Source: Sphingobacteriales bacterium (GTDB lineage Bacteria; Bacteroidota; Bacteroidia; Chitinophagales; Chitinophagaceae). From it: a DNA stretch of 64,000 nt. The notes under the pieces were generated by a model. That model was not told where the DNA came from and searched no databases. It saw nothing but the letters and a program-made list of their open reading frames with translations. Both the position numbers and the translations under genes were made by a program. Positions 31,037-39,379 of this stretch are shown here, piece after piece. Each line of letters starts with the position of its first letter. Position 1 is the first letter of the stretch. Where the stretch lies: the NCBI GenBank assembly GCA_004144185.1, contig SEFP01000001.1, forward strand, positions 1,240,001-1,304,000, read 5' to 3'.

Positions 31037-34024
31037 CTATCTTTCGTTTTTGGGGAATATTTTGAAAGTTACGTTGTTTCCATCTCTGGGATTATCGAGG
31101 CAAATGTCGTATTCATCTGATCTCAAGACCTCCCTACTTATGTGTAAGCCCATACCTCTACCATTTAGCTTTCTGGTAAAGCCAAGATCAAATATTTTTT
31201 CAGAATCTTGTATCTGTATAGATGGACCGTTGTTTGAAACATAGAAACCTGTGTCATCAGCATGAAGCTTTATAACCTTATGTTCTGTCATACTTCCTTC
31301 ATTCATCCAATGAATTGCATTATCAATCAAATTGACAAATACTGGATAGAAAGTAGATCTGTAGCCAAATATTTTCCTAGCTGCAAACCCTTTAGTATGT
31401 GTGAATTTTACTTTATGCCTTTCAAACCTAGCCTTGAACAGATCTATAAGAAAAGTCTTAATTTCAAGCGCTGGTATAGACTCTTTTTCTCTGTACATTC
31501 TCCTATTGAGGGGGGTGAATAACCCTAAATATTTATCTAGATGCTCAAAATTTATCTTAATATTTGTATATATAGTTTCAAGCTTATCATTAACATCAAC
31601 CCATGCTTTCAGATCTCTAATACTCGTCCTAATTGATTTAACAGTACTATGAAATTCATGATTTATGATATTTACTGCTAATCCAAGTTGGCTCAATTCT
31701 ATGTCTGCATTTACTCTGGATCGAAGCTCTTCTAATTCCTCTGACATAGCATCAGCTATTTGATCACTAGTTATTATATCTGAATCATTCTGCGATTTTG
31801 TCCAATAAATATTATGAAGTTGTTGTATTACCCTTTCAAGGGTCTGAGTCGTAAAATCTTTACTACGTACAATATCAGCCTCCATTTGCTGGCGTTCTCT
31901 TACTAAATCAAAATCTTTTTTAGAGCCTATATTTAAATTCTTAAATCTATCTTTTACATCTCTAATACTATCATCCAAGCTGATCATTAACTCATTGCTT
32001 AGCTCTTTTACCTTAGATGTAACTTCTGACACTGCTAGCTTGGCCTCTTTATCTTTTGCAGAGGCAGCCTTTTTAGCTTCCTGTGAGATATACTCAACAG
32101 CAAGCTCTAGTCGTTTTCTCTTGCTTACTTCTATATCTAACCTATTTGTATAATATTCAACTAAATTCTCAATCGCTTGAATAGCATCCTGTATAGGACC
32201 TAATTCAATTTTTTGAAGTTCCGCTAGGTATGCTTCATAATCACGTCTAGTATCTTTTGATATTGTAAATCCTCGAGGTTGTCCTATTTTAAGTCTATTG
32301 GTAAATATGTCAATTTTTTGACGAGCCTCAATTTCCTTTTCAATCAGCATTTGACTTGCAGCTTCAGGATCATCTAGAAAGATTATAGAGGACATGTTCT
32401 TATTGATATCATCAGTAATTTTATCTATCTCCTGACTTATTTTATCATTATTCAAATCATTGAAAAAGCTATTAAGAGCTTTGTGAAATTTTTCCTTTTT
32501 AGCCCTCGCTTGATCATCCCTTCTTTTTAATGCTTTATGAGATGCTTCTCTTTCAGATCTTTTCTGAATCCAAAACTCGGTTTTAGGCCCACTTCCTCCT
32601 TCACGAAAGAAATCAGCAGCTAGTTGAACGAAGAAATTCTTAAGTATTTCCTGAAGCTGATGATAAGCCTTATTCTCTATGAAACCCTCTCGCCCAGCTT
32701 TTTCTTTTAAATCTTCATTATTTTTTTTACTAATGTCAATTACGCCAAACATTCTCCTATAAGAGAAAAAATAGTATGAAGCACTCTTGGTTCTGTTTCT
32801 CTCAATGTCTATAAAGTCATAATCAGAGTTGCCGTAAGGCAATATTCTAATATTATCTCTATAAATGTACAGACCTCCGTATTTATCTCCTTTGGCTGTG
32901 AGACGACTGTAGTTCTCTGGATCTATAATTGATTGTGCTTGACGGCCTTGTATATATGCGACATTCATTTTAAAAGGACCACATGCAGTCTCTTTATATC
33001 CGTTAGCACTCCATTGGATTTTATGATCGAAAGATTTCTCTCTATATACTTTAATGGTTCCAGAAAACTGTCCGTATTTATCGAAAGTGCCTTCAAAATG
33101 GTGATCTGCTAACTCAAAATCTTCAGGGGTAAAAAATTCTTCCTTATCGAGTAGGTCATAATATGTCCCATCATCACTTTGAAAATCTCGAAATGCAAGT
33201 GTGATTTGAGGCTTAGGGTGATCAGGTGTCATACAGTTAGTAAAACCCATAAGCATCTTCTCAACTTTAGTTGCCTCGCCGATATTATCTCTACTTCCAT
33301 CTATATCACTATTTAACACCTCATCAACAGGAGAAATGTAAAAGTGGGTACCTCCAGTATCACCTTGAAGGGAAAATTTTCCTGGTAGATAATCATTTAT
33401 AGTTGCCGGATCTATTTTGAGCTTTTTTATAGCTCTTACTAACTTTTCTGCTTCTTTATCTGATATATCATCATTGCCTGCTAACTCATTAAGCGAGTTT
33501 ATAAGCTCATCTTTCATGTTTTCTACATCCTCGGAGCTTGGAATCACTTCAAATTCTCTTATTGGGATTGTCACTTGATCCAAGTTTAAACCAGGCAACT
33601 CAAACACCCCCCAACTAATCAAGGCAGCAACTATTTTATGTTTCTCGCCTATCCTTTTAGCCTTAGTTAAAACAAGGACCTGGCTTCCGATTGAAGCTAT
33701 AGCTAATCTACCAATCCCCTTTTCTCCCATTACTGGCCTCTCCTGCTTATTTAAATCCTTGGGTGGAGGAGGCACTTTTCTGTTACTGAATTTGCTCTCA
33801 GTTCCAAGAGTTAACCATCTAGATTCAAAATCCACCTTAGTCATTCCCAACCCATCATCTCTTAGAACCAAAAGCTTGTCTTTCCGCAAATAATCGATCT
33901 CAACCTTATCAGCATATGCATCATGAGCGTTCTTAAATAATTCGTTTATAGCCGTTGGAATTCCAGCAATTTGCTGACGTCCAAGTAGGTCTAATGCTCT
34001 CGCTCTTGCTTTAAAATTGGCCAT
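31037..34024 (-). CDS. Two-headed GHKL protein: MutL/MORC-like ATPase plus histidine-kinase-like module
   Basis: The 995-residue protein has two Bergerat-fold ATPase domains. The N-terminal one has ELFKNAHDA (28-36), LRDDGLGM (54-61) and GEKGIGRLA (100-108), as in MutL, Hsp90 and MORC proteins. A long coiled coil fills about 490-780. The C-terminal one has a candidate H-box INHEFHSTVKSI with His789, then NLIDNAIHW (898-906), SNNGPSI (930-936) and GRGMGL (955-960), the order seen in sensor kinases. No transmembrane helix is visible. The start overlaps the methyltransferase stop by 1 nt. MutL/MORC-type ATPases are known companions of restriction-modification genes; kinase activity here is inferred. 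Confidence 0.85.
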   Translation of the reverse strand: MANFKARARALDLLGRQQIAGIPTAINELFKNAHDAYADKVEIDYLRKDKLLVLRDDGLGMTKVDFESRWLTLGTESKFSNRKVPPPPKDLNKQERPVMGEKGIGRLAIASIGSQVLVLTKAKRIGEKHKIVAALISWGVFELPGLNLDQVTIPIREFEVIPSSEDVENMKDELINSLNELAGNDDISDKEAEKLVRAIKKLKIDPATINDYLPGKFSLQGDTGGTHFYISPVDEVLNSDIDGSRDNIGEATKVEKMLMGFTNCMTPDHPKPQITLAFRDFQSDDGTYYDLLDKEEFFTPEDFELADHHFEGTFDKYGQFSGTIKVYREKSFDHKIQWSANGYKETACGPFKMNVAYIQGRQAQSIIDPENYSRLTAKGDKYGGLYIYRDNIRILPYGNSDYDFIDIERNRTKSASYYFFSYRRMFGVIDISKKNNEDLKEKAGREGFIENKAYHQLQEILKNFFVQLAADFFREGGSGPKTEFWIQKRSEREASHKALKRRDDQARAKKEKFHKALNSFFNDLNNDKISQEIDKITDDINKNMSSIIFLDDPEAASQMLIEKEIEARQKIDIFTNRLKIGQPRGFTISKDTRRDYEAYLAELQKIELGPIQDAIQAIENLVEYYTNRLDIEVSKRKRLELAVEYISQEAKKAASAKDKEAKLAVSEVTSKVKELSNELMISLDDSIRDVKDRFKNLNIGSKKDFDLVRERQQMEADIVRSKDFTTQTLERVIQQLHNIYWTKSQNDSDIITSDQIADAMSEELEELRSRVNADIELSQLGLAVNIINHEFHSTVKSIRTSIRDLKAWVDVNDKLETIYTNIKINFEHLDKYLGLFTPLNRRMYREKESIPALEIKTFLIDLFKARFERHKVKFTHTKGFAARKIFGYRSTFYPVFVNLIDNAIHWMNEGSMTEHKVIKLHADDTGFYVSNNGPSIQIQDSEKIFDLGFTRKLNGRGMGLHISREVLRSDEYDICLDNPRDGNNVTFKIFPKNER

Positions 34025-35094
34025 TATTGACTAGTTTGGATACTCAGGGCAATTCTTCTCGCCATCTCAGGCGGTACTGCATTACCTATTTGTTTTGCTA
34101 CTGATTGAACACTACCAATAAACTTGTATGTCCGAGGAAAAGTTTGTAGCGTAGCTCCTTCTCTTAAAGATAAGCCACGATGTTCCTCTGGATGACTAAA
34201 CCTTCCACACGATATTGCTATAAATCTAGTTGTAATCGTACTAGAAGGCTTGTGCCAAAAAAGACGGCCGTAAATGCTCTTAAAATGATCTGGTTTATCT
34301 TTATATGCAGGTATTTGCAGATTAGCATTATTGGCCCACGCAAGCCTGTTACCACCATTAGCGGGTGTTACTCTTAATCGTTCTCTGTTAAGTGGGCCAA
34401 GAGCAGCTGTAGAGTCCATGAAATTATTTGGGTCTTTATGCCCGTCCGCTAAAACCGGAAATCCATTGTGCTGTCCAATAAAGTTATAAACAGTCAGATC
34501 TTTCCTCTTTTCTGGAGTAGGAAATTGGATCTTCAATGGTAACCTAGTAGCGATCAAAACAAATCTCTTTCTATGTTGCGGAACACCATAATCATCTGTT
34601 CTGATGATTTTCCATTCTGCTTTATATCCATGAAATAGCAAGAAATCCATGAATTGAAGGAGCACGTGATTATCTTTTTGTTTAACTATTCCTGGTACAT
34701 TTTCAACCACAACGTAACCCGGCATGAAGTATTTTATGAATCTCTGGAAGTCATAAACCAAGTTATTAGAGTATGCAGATTTATGCTTAATATTATTAAT
34801 ATTGCTCCAGTACTGACAAGGGCTACAACCAATGAATATCAGCTTGTCGTCATATTTTTCTATCCCTATTTTTTCCTGCAAATCCTGAGGTTGGTACTTT
34901 GTTATATCCTGTTTTATAAACTGTGCGCTAGGATGATTGGCTAAGTAAGTAGCTTCGAATTGTCCTTCTATATCAATCCCGGCGAGGATATTTACACCAG
35001 CTTGAGAGAAGCCACATGACATGCCTCCTGCACCGCTGAAGAAATCAACTGCTTTTAATTGAGCAGAGGAATTATTGGTATCTTTAATGGTCAT
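34024..35094 (-). CDS. DNA (cytosine-5)-methyltransferase
   Basis: The 356-residue enzyme has all main C5-methylase motifs: I (DFFSGAGGM, 17-25), IV (GCSPCQ with catalytic Cys93), VI (VVENVPG, Glu131), VIII (QHRKRFVLIATR) and X (QIGNAVPP). The target-recognition region between VIII and IX is short, and its target site cannot be predicted. It heads the minus-strand operon with the GHKL and receiver genes and is AT-rich like them. Together with Vsr it forms the methylate-and-repair pair typical of restriction-modification islands, but no classic restriction enzyme is recognisable. Confidence 0.94.
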   Translation of the reverse strand: MTIKDTNNSSAQLKAVDFFSGAGGMSCGFSQAGVNILAGIDIEGQFEATYLANHPSAQFIKQDITKYQPQDLQEKIGIEKYDDKLIFIGCSPCQYWSNINNIKHKSAYSNNLVYDFQRFIKYFMPGYVVVENVPGIVKQKDNHVLLQFMDFLLFHGYKAEWKIIRTDDYGVPQHRKRFVLIATRLPLKIQFPTPEKRKDLTVYNFIGQHNGFPVLADGHKDPNNFMDSTAALGPLNRERLRVTPANGGNRLAWANNANLQIPAYKDKPDHFKSIYGRLFWHKPSSTITTRFIAISCGRFSHPEEHRGLSLREGATLQTFPRTYKFIGSVQSVAKQIGNAVPPEMARRIALSIQTSQ

Positions 35095-35397
35095 AACTGG
35101 ACTAGTTGCGAAAGTTAAGCAATCCGTTTAAAAGTTATTTTCCAATCAGAAAAATATATGTAATCAATATGTTATCAAGCAGAAACAAACTTCATTTCAG
35201 CTATTGACGACTGTATGATTATAAATAGTATTTGGTATAATGCTTAAGTGTTCGATCCGTTCTAGGATGAGAGACTGTGGGTGCCGCTAAACTCCCCTAA
35301 ATATACAGGTTCGCTAAAGGATCAACTTATTTAGACTTCGGTTCAATTTGAGGGTGTAAGGGCTTCAGTTGAACCACAAAGACCAAAAATAATATCC
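35095..35397. other. AT-rich gap upstream of the methyltransferase gene
   Basis: These 303 nt probably contain the promoter of the island operon. No ORF, tRNA or integrase site was recognised. A short inverted repeat (GGTTCAA at 35340-35346, TTGAACC at 35369-35375) lies near its right end. Confidence 0.5.
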
Positions 35398-35440
35398 AAA
35401 AAAAACGCCCCATTCCGGAGTGGAGTGTGGCGTTTTTTTT
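35398..35440. terminator. Strong bidirectional terminator at the island edge
   Basis: A perfect 12-bp stem, AAAAAAAACGCC (35398-35409) with GGCGTTTTTTTT (35429-35440), encloses a smaller CCATTCCGGAGTGG hairpin. Because it has A and T tracts on both sides it would stop transcription from either direction. Confidence 0.8.
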
Positions 35441-35460
35441 GAGATTCAAGCGTCAGAATT

Positions 35461-35670
35461 CCGAATTCGACAGAGTTGAAAACTAAATCGCATGCGTTTA
35501 TTCCGAAATCATGCTCATCGTCTCCGAAATCGCTCTTCATACGAACGAAACCGTATGCGTTATGTCCGAATTCGATCTACTCATATACGAAATCGTATGT
35601 GTTCCTTCCGAAACCAGTTTCTATAGCAACTAATCCGTATGCATCGAGCCCGATACCGGCCTACAAGTTT
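35461..35670. repeat. Degenerate tandem array, ten units of 21 bp
   Basis: Ten consecutive 21-nt units start at 35461 and every 21 nt thereafter without gaps. Each begins ACG, ACT or CCG and continues with an AAATCG- or AATTCG-like core; units starting at 35482, 35545, 35587 and 35629 also share ATGC or ATGT at positions 11-14. A further degraded unit may follow at 35671. Translated from a TTG at 35476 the array gives seven-residue repeats (TKSHAFI, PKSCSSS, TKPYALC, TKSYVFL). It is not a CRISPR, as there are no unique spacers. The function is unknown; iteron-like protein-binding sites are one option. Confidence 0.75.
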
Positions 35671-35773
35671 AATAGATCGGTTGGAATCGTTTCGGAATAT
35701 TCAAAGAGTCACCCAGAAACCGGATGATCAGGATGTACACAACCTGCGGCTGCGCTTAGCAGGTATAGTGGCC

Positions 35774-36415
35774 TTATTGATCAATGACGATCCGGGCATT
35801 CCGATAACCGGTCACAAACTGCGGCTGTGTGGCATCAAAAAAGTGAATGGTCCGGTCGATAATCCGGAGCGCCCGCTGACCAGCCCGCTGGTGCTCGCCT
35901 ACACCGGAGCCGGCTGTCTTACGGGTATCAATTACGCTGCGCGGTGCATTGCGCAACGCTTGGGCATTGGCCACATCCATTCGGGCATTTGCCATATCCA
36001 TCGCGGTAATGCCATAAGGCTGCAATACCGGAAGCTGGGCGTCAACCGCATCCAGCATCTGAACCAGTACCGCTAGGCTCTGATCGTCCGGAAGTTCGCG
36101 CAGATACGTACGGCTGCGTTTGGTCTGCGCATACAAATCAGTATCGTGATTGGCCAGCGCATGGCTATTGGCAAATTTGGTGATGCGTAGTACACTGTTA
36201 ATCGCAGTTCGGTATGCATCCTTTTTGCGGTCCGTTATGCCTTCCGTCTGCACCTGCTGCTGCACCAGGGCAGACCGGCGGGCAGTAATCGTGTTCTGCA
36301 ACACCACTACCTGGTCGGCAATGGGCTGGAAAGAACTCCAGATGGAGACATGGCGGTTCAGAAAATCGAGCACGCGTTCGTGCATGGCCAGTACGTTCAG
36401 GCGGTCTTGGGTCAT
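35774..36415 (-). CDS. Hypothetical 213-residue helical protein
   Basis: The protein starts MTQDRLNVLAMHERVLDFLN and is almost wholly alpha-helical, with no signal peptide or transmembrane segment. It contains SVLRITKFANSHALANHDTDL and a C-terminal strand-like end (IRTIHFFDATQPQFV-like order). I do not recognise a functional family. ATG 36415 is preferred over an upstream extension that lacks a plausible N-terminus. GC content is back to the chromosomal level, though TTCCGGAA is still absent. Confidence 0.72.
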   Translation of the reverse strand: MTQDRLNVLAMHERVLDFLNRHVSIWSSFQPIADQVVVLQNTITARRSALVQQQVQTEGITDRKKDAYRTAINSVLRITKFANSHALANHDTDLYAQTKRSRTYLRELPDDQSLAVLVQMLDAVDAQLPVLQPYGITAMDMANARMDVANAQALRNAPRSVIDTRKTAGSGVGEHQRAGQRALRIIDRTIHFFDATQPQFVTGYRNARIVIDQ

Positions 36416-36486
36416 AAAAAAATGTCGGTTTAAAAGACGTTTTAAAAGTACCCGGCTCCGTTGAGACCGCCTCGGCGTTCGCACTC

Positions 36487-36526
36487 AAAAAAAGCGGGTT
36501 CGCACTCAAAAATGCAAACCCGCTTT
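36487..36526 (-). terminator. Terminator of the beta-barrel gene
   Basis: On the minus strand AAAGCGGGTT pairs with AACCCGCTTT around a 15-nt loop and runs into TTTT. A direct duplicate of TTCGCACTCAAAAA (36478 and 36499, 21 nt apart) straddles it. Confidence 0.75.
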
Positions 36527-36547
36527 CGGTTCCCTAAAGGGATATTC

Positions 36548-37075
36548 TTAGAACTTAAACGTAACGCCAATCTTGCCGTACGAGACGCTGTAGCCCAGTT
36601 CGGCAAAGGCACCCACCTTCGGGCTAAACATATACCGGCCACCGGCGATGCCACCGACCAGTAGTTTGCCTTTATACGAATCGCTGTACAGCGACGTGTT
36701 TACCCCATTCGGTGCGGTAAACGAGGATACCCAGTAGCCCAGTACCAGACCGAGGTACAGATCTACCTTGTTTGGATCGCCTACGCCGTCAAAGTGGTAC
36801 GCACCACGGATGCCCACCGGGATAAAGCGGTACTTGTAGTCGCCGCCATAACCCCCATAGGTCCAGGACAAATAATCGACCTGTGCACCGAGGGAGATGT
36901 TTTTGGTCACGCCGTAGTCGAGGGCTACGCCCACCGGCAAACCGCCACCATAACCGGCACCCAGCCCTACGCCTACGTTCAGCAGGGCCGCGCCTTTTTG
37001 GTAGACCTGTGCGTTGGCCTGTGAGAAACCCAGCGTGGCCGCTGCGGCCAGTACGAGTGCAAATTTCTGTTTCAT
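36548..37075 (-). CDS. Outer membrane beta-barrel protein
   Basis: The 175-residue protein has a signal peptide ending at NAQA and then alternating amphipathic strands rich in Gly, Tyr and aromatic residues (GVGLGAGYGGGLPVGVALDYG, then SLGAQVDYLSW). It ends in Phe (GKIGVTFKF), the usual barrel C-terminus. It resembles small eight-stranded porin-like outer membrane proteins. The function is unknown. ATG 37075 is set by the signal peptide. Confidence 0.88.
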   Translation of the reverse strand: MKQKFALVLAAAATLGFSQANAQVYQKGAALLNVGVGLGAGYGGGLPVGVALDYGVTKNISLGAQVDYLSWTYGGYGGDYKYRFIPVGIRGAYHFDGVGDPNKVDLYLGLVLGYWVSSFTAPNGVNTSLYSDSYKGKLLVGGIAGGRYMFSPKVGAFAELGYSVSYGKIGVTFKF

Positions 37076-37212
37076 GCGTAAAGCAAAATGTGTTGTTGGG
37101 GTGAGGGAAAGAAAGAGGATTCGAGACACAAAACAACAGCACCCGCTCTGATTACCAAAATAGCCTTCCTGAAATACGCAGTTTATCGTACCCCACACCC
37201 AGGTTCCTGCAT

Positions 37213-37246
37213 AAAAAACGCCTGCTGGAGTTACACAGCAGGCGTT
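37213..37246 (-). terminator. Terminator of the CBS/CorC gene
   Basis: On the minus strand ACGCCTGCTG pairs with CAGCAGGCGT around an 8-nt loop and runs into TTTTT. Confidence 0.85.
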
Positions 37247-37273
37247 TCAAAGAATCTTAAAAACAGGATTGGA

Positions 37274-38596
37274 CTAGAAGGGGCTTTCTTCTTCCGGAAG
37301 CGTCGGCTCCGGAATGCGCTGGATCAGCACCTTGTCGATCCGGCTGCGGTCCATATCCATCACTTCAATGGTCCAGTGAGCCAGTTGACAGCGGTCGCCG
37401 GCCTGCGGAATGCGCTCAAGGATGTCTACCACATAGCCGCCAATGGTCACGAAATCATCGTCTTCCATCCCGTCGGCTACTTCCTCGCGTTCGGCTTCCG
37501 ACTCGGCTACAATCTTCAGAAAGTCTTCAAACGGAATCTGCGCGTCCATCAGGATGGACCCGTCTTCACGGCGCACGACCTCGTACTGAAACTCGTTTTC
37601 TTCAGAGATATCCCCTACCAGGGCGTCGAAGATGTCGTTGATGGTTACCAGTCCCTTTACGGAACCGAACTCATCCACCACCAGTGCCTGGTGCACCTTG
37701 CTTTCCTTAAAGCGCTCCAGCACCCGGAAGGCGGTATTGTTTTCCGGAACATACAGCGGCGGACGGGCCATCTCTTTCAACCGGGTCAGCGCTTCCTCGA
37801 AATTCTGCGTCACCAGATCTTTGGCGTACAGGTACCCGATCACCTCGTCCAGGCTTTCTTCACAAAGCGGGTACATGTGATGGCGGTTCTGTACAATCCG
37901 CTCGCGGGTCACTTCCATCGCATCGTTGACGTCGAGCCAGGTAATCTCCGAACGCTGCGTCATCAGCGACGCAATCTTGCGCTCACCCAGGTCAAAGGCA
38001 TTGTGGATGATCTCGCGTTCGGTGTCTTCGAGCACACCGCCTTCATGGCTTTCGGAAACGATCATCCGCAGCTCTTCTTCCGAGTGGATTTCATGTTCGT
38101 GGACCGGCTTCATGCCGATCATGCGCAGGATGAGGTTGGCAAAGCCGTTGAGCAGCCAGATGGCCGGACGGAACACCAGGTAAAACACCTTCAACGGCAG
38201 GGCCACCGCCAGCGTGGTGTTGAGCGGCTTCCGGATGGCGAGGCTTTTAGGAGCCAGCTCGCCGAAGGTGATGTGCAGAATAGTAATGATGGTAAAGGCC
38301 AGGGCGGTAGAAACCGCCGGAAGCACATTGTCCGGAAGAATGCCGTGCAGCATCTCTTCAAACACCCGTTCGCCCACCCAGCCAAGGCCCAGGGAAGCGA
38401 GGGTAATGCCCAGCTGCGTGGCGGCCAGGTAGCCGTCGAGATTGGCCAGGATATTTTTGGCTGCCTGGTTTGCAGCGGAAACGTTGCCTTTCACCTCAAC
38501 CTGCGAGGTGCGGACTTTTACAATGGCAAATTCTGCGGCTACGAAAAAGCCGTTGAGCAGCACCAGAAAAATAGTAAGTGCGAGATCAAAGCCCAT
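37274..38596 (-). CDS. Hemolysin/CNNM-family protein (DUF21-CBS-CBS-CorC)
   Basis: The 440-residue protein has a DUF21 membrane domain with about four helices (residues 1-190), an acidic motif EEELRMIVSESHEGG, two CBS domains (about 215-335, including MTQRSEITWLDV and VDEFGSVKGLVTINDI) and a CorC_HlyC transporter-associated domain at the end. The family exports Mg2+ or Co2+ rather than being a hemolysin. The CBS pair likely senses nucleotides. It stands alone between terminators. Confidence 0.93.
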   Translation of the reverse strand: MGFDLALTIFLVLLNGFFVAAEFAIVKVRTSQVEVKGNVSAANQAAKNILANLDGYLAATQLGITLASLGLGWVGERVFEEMLHGILPDNVLPAVSTALAFTIITILHITFGELAPKSLAIRKPLNTTLAVALPLKVFYLVFRPAIWLLNGFANLILRMIGMKPVHEHEIHSEEELRMIVSESHEGGVLEDTEREIIHNAFDLGERKIASLMTQRSEITWLDVNDAMEVTRERIVQNRHHMYPLCEESLDEVIGYLYAKDLVTQNFEEALTRLKEMARPPLYVPENNTAFRVLERFKESKVHQALVVDEFGSVKGLVTINDIFDALVGDISEENEFQYEVVRREDGSILMDAQIPFEDFLKIVAESEAEREEVADGMEDDDFVTIGGYVVDILERIPQAGDRCQLAHWTIEVMDMDRSRIDKVLIQRIPEPTLPEEESPF

Positions 38597-38667
38597 AGCG
38601 CAGCAATGAAACGGTTAGGAATACGGGCTGCTGCACGCTACGGGCAGCAGCCGTGGTACTGGTGGGG

Positions 38668-39312
38668 TCATCCATCGGATAAAAGAGTTTGAAGTTCGGA
38701 GAGCATCATGGCCGTTGCGCCCCAGACCTGAACCGTCTCGCCGGGCAGGCGGTAGGCCGGAACCCGGAGGGTGGTCTGAGGGGCGGACGACGGGTTTAGT
38801 TCCGCAATAATACGATTTTGCGGGTGGAAGAGGGTGTCCAGCGATACAAATAACAGCCGTACCACTTCCGCCGGACTGGGCGTGAATTCGGCCTGGCGGG
38901 CAGCCACCCCTACAAAGGGATAGACCTGGAATCGCGAAACCGGTATATATAAAGGAGTCAGTGCGCCCAGAATGTGAACGGCATTGCGGTCGAGCCCCAC
39001 TTCTTCCCAGGCTTCGCGCAGGGCGGTATCGAGCAGCGTCGGGTCTTCCGGATCGCGGCGGCCACCGGGAAAGGCAATCTGGCCGCTATGGGCCGATCCG
39101 TCGGAGGTTCGTTCGATGAGCAGTACCTGGAGGTCACCGGCGTCGGTTTCCTGAAGGAGAATCAGCACGGCCGCTTCCCGGACATCATCGGGCAGGGTAT
39201 CGGGGTGGGGCAGTACGCGCCCGGCCATCCGCTCCTGTGCGGCAGCACCGGGCAGCACCTTTTCGAAGGTGCGCAGCAACCGGTCGGCAACGGCAGGTGG
39301 TAGAAAGTCCAA
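38668..39312 (-). CDS. CoA pyrophosphatase-type Nudix hydrolase
   Basis: The 214-residue protein contains HSGQIAFPGGRRD, the UPF0035/CoA-Nudix signature, leading into the Nudix box with REAWEEVGL. These enzymes split CoA or acyl-CoA to phosphopantetheine and 3',5'-ADP. The most likely start is a TTG at 39312 (reading MDFLPPAVADRLL); the open frame upstream runs through the thioredoxin gene in another frame and has no homology. It lies 68 nt downstream of the thioredoxin gene. Confidence 0.88.
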   Translation of the reverse strand: MDFLPPAVADRLLRTFEKVLPGAAAQERMAGRVLPHPDTLPDDVREAAVLILLQETDAGDLQVLLIERTSDGSAHSGQIAFPGGRRDPEDPTLLDTALREAWEEVGLDRNAVHILGALTPLYIPVSRFQVYPFVGVAARQAEFTPSPAEVVRLLFVSLDTLFHPQNRIIAELNPSSAPQTTLRVPAYRLPGETVQVWGATAMMLSELQTLLSDG

Positions 39313-39379
39313 GGAAAGCGAAAGGAATTGTATAAGAAGGACCCGGTTCCGGAAAGGGTCCGGAACGGCAGCGTCATCC

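Noticed and set aside
34024-35094. The island methyltransferase as cause of the TTCCGGAA enrichment
   Set aside because: The palindrome is absent from the island itself and the enzyme looks recently acquired. Its target site cannot be read from sequence.
35255-35346. tRNA or tmRNA gene, or a tRNA-derived attachment site at the island edge
   Set aside because: GGTTCG and GGTTCAA words are present, but no acceptor stem, anticodon arm or complete cloverleaf could be folded.
28050-35461. Flanking direct repeats marking island insertion
   Set aside because: By eye, no repeat longer than a few bases was found between the left (28060-28160) and right (35095-35460) edges.
35461-35670. CRISPR array
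   Set aside because: The 21-nt units abut with no unique spacers, are too degenerate and have no cas genes nearby.
35476-35727. A protein-coding gene for a repeat peptide of 83 residues
   Set aside because: It needs a TTG start, simply translates the 21-bp array and runs on into unrelated sequence. The repeat is better explained at the DNA level.
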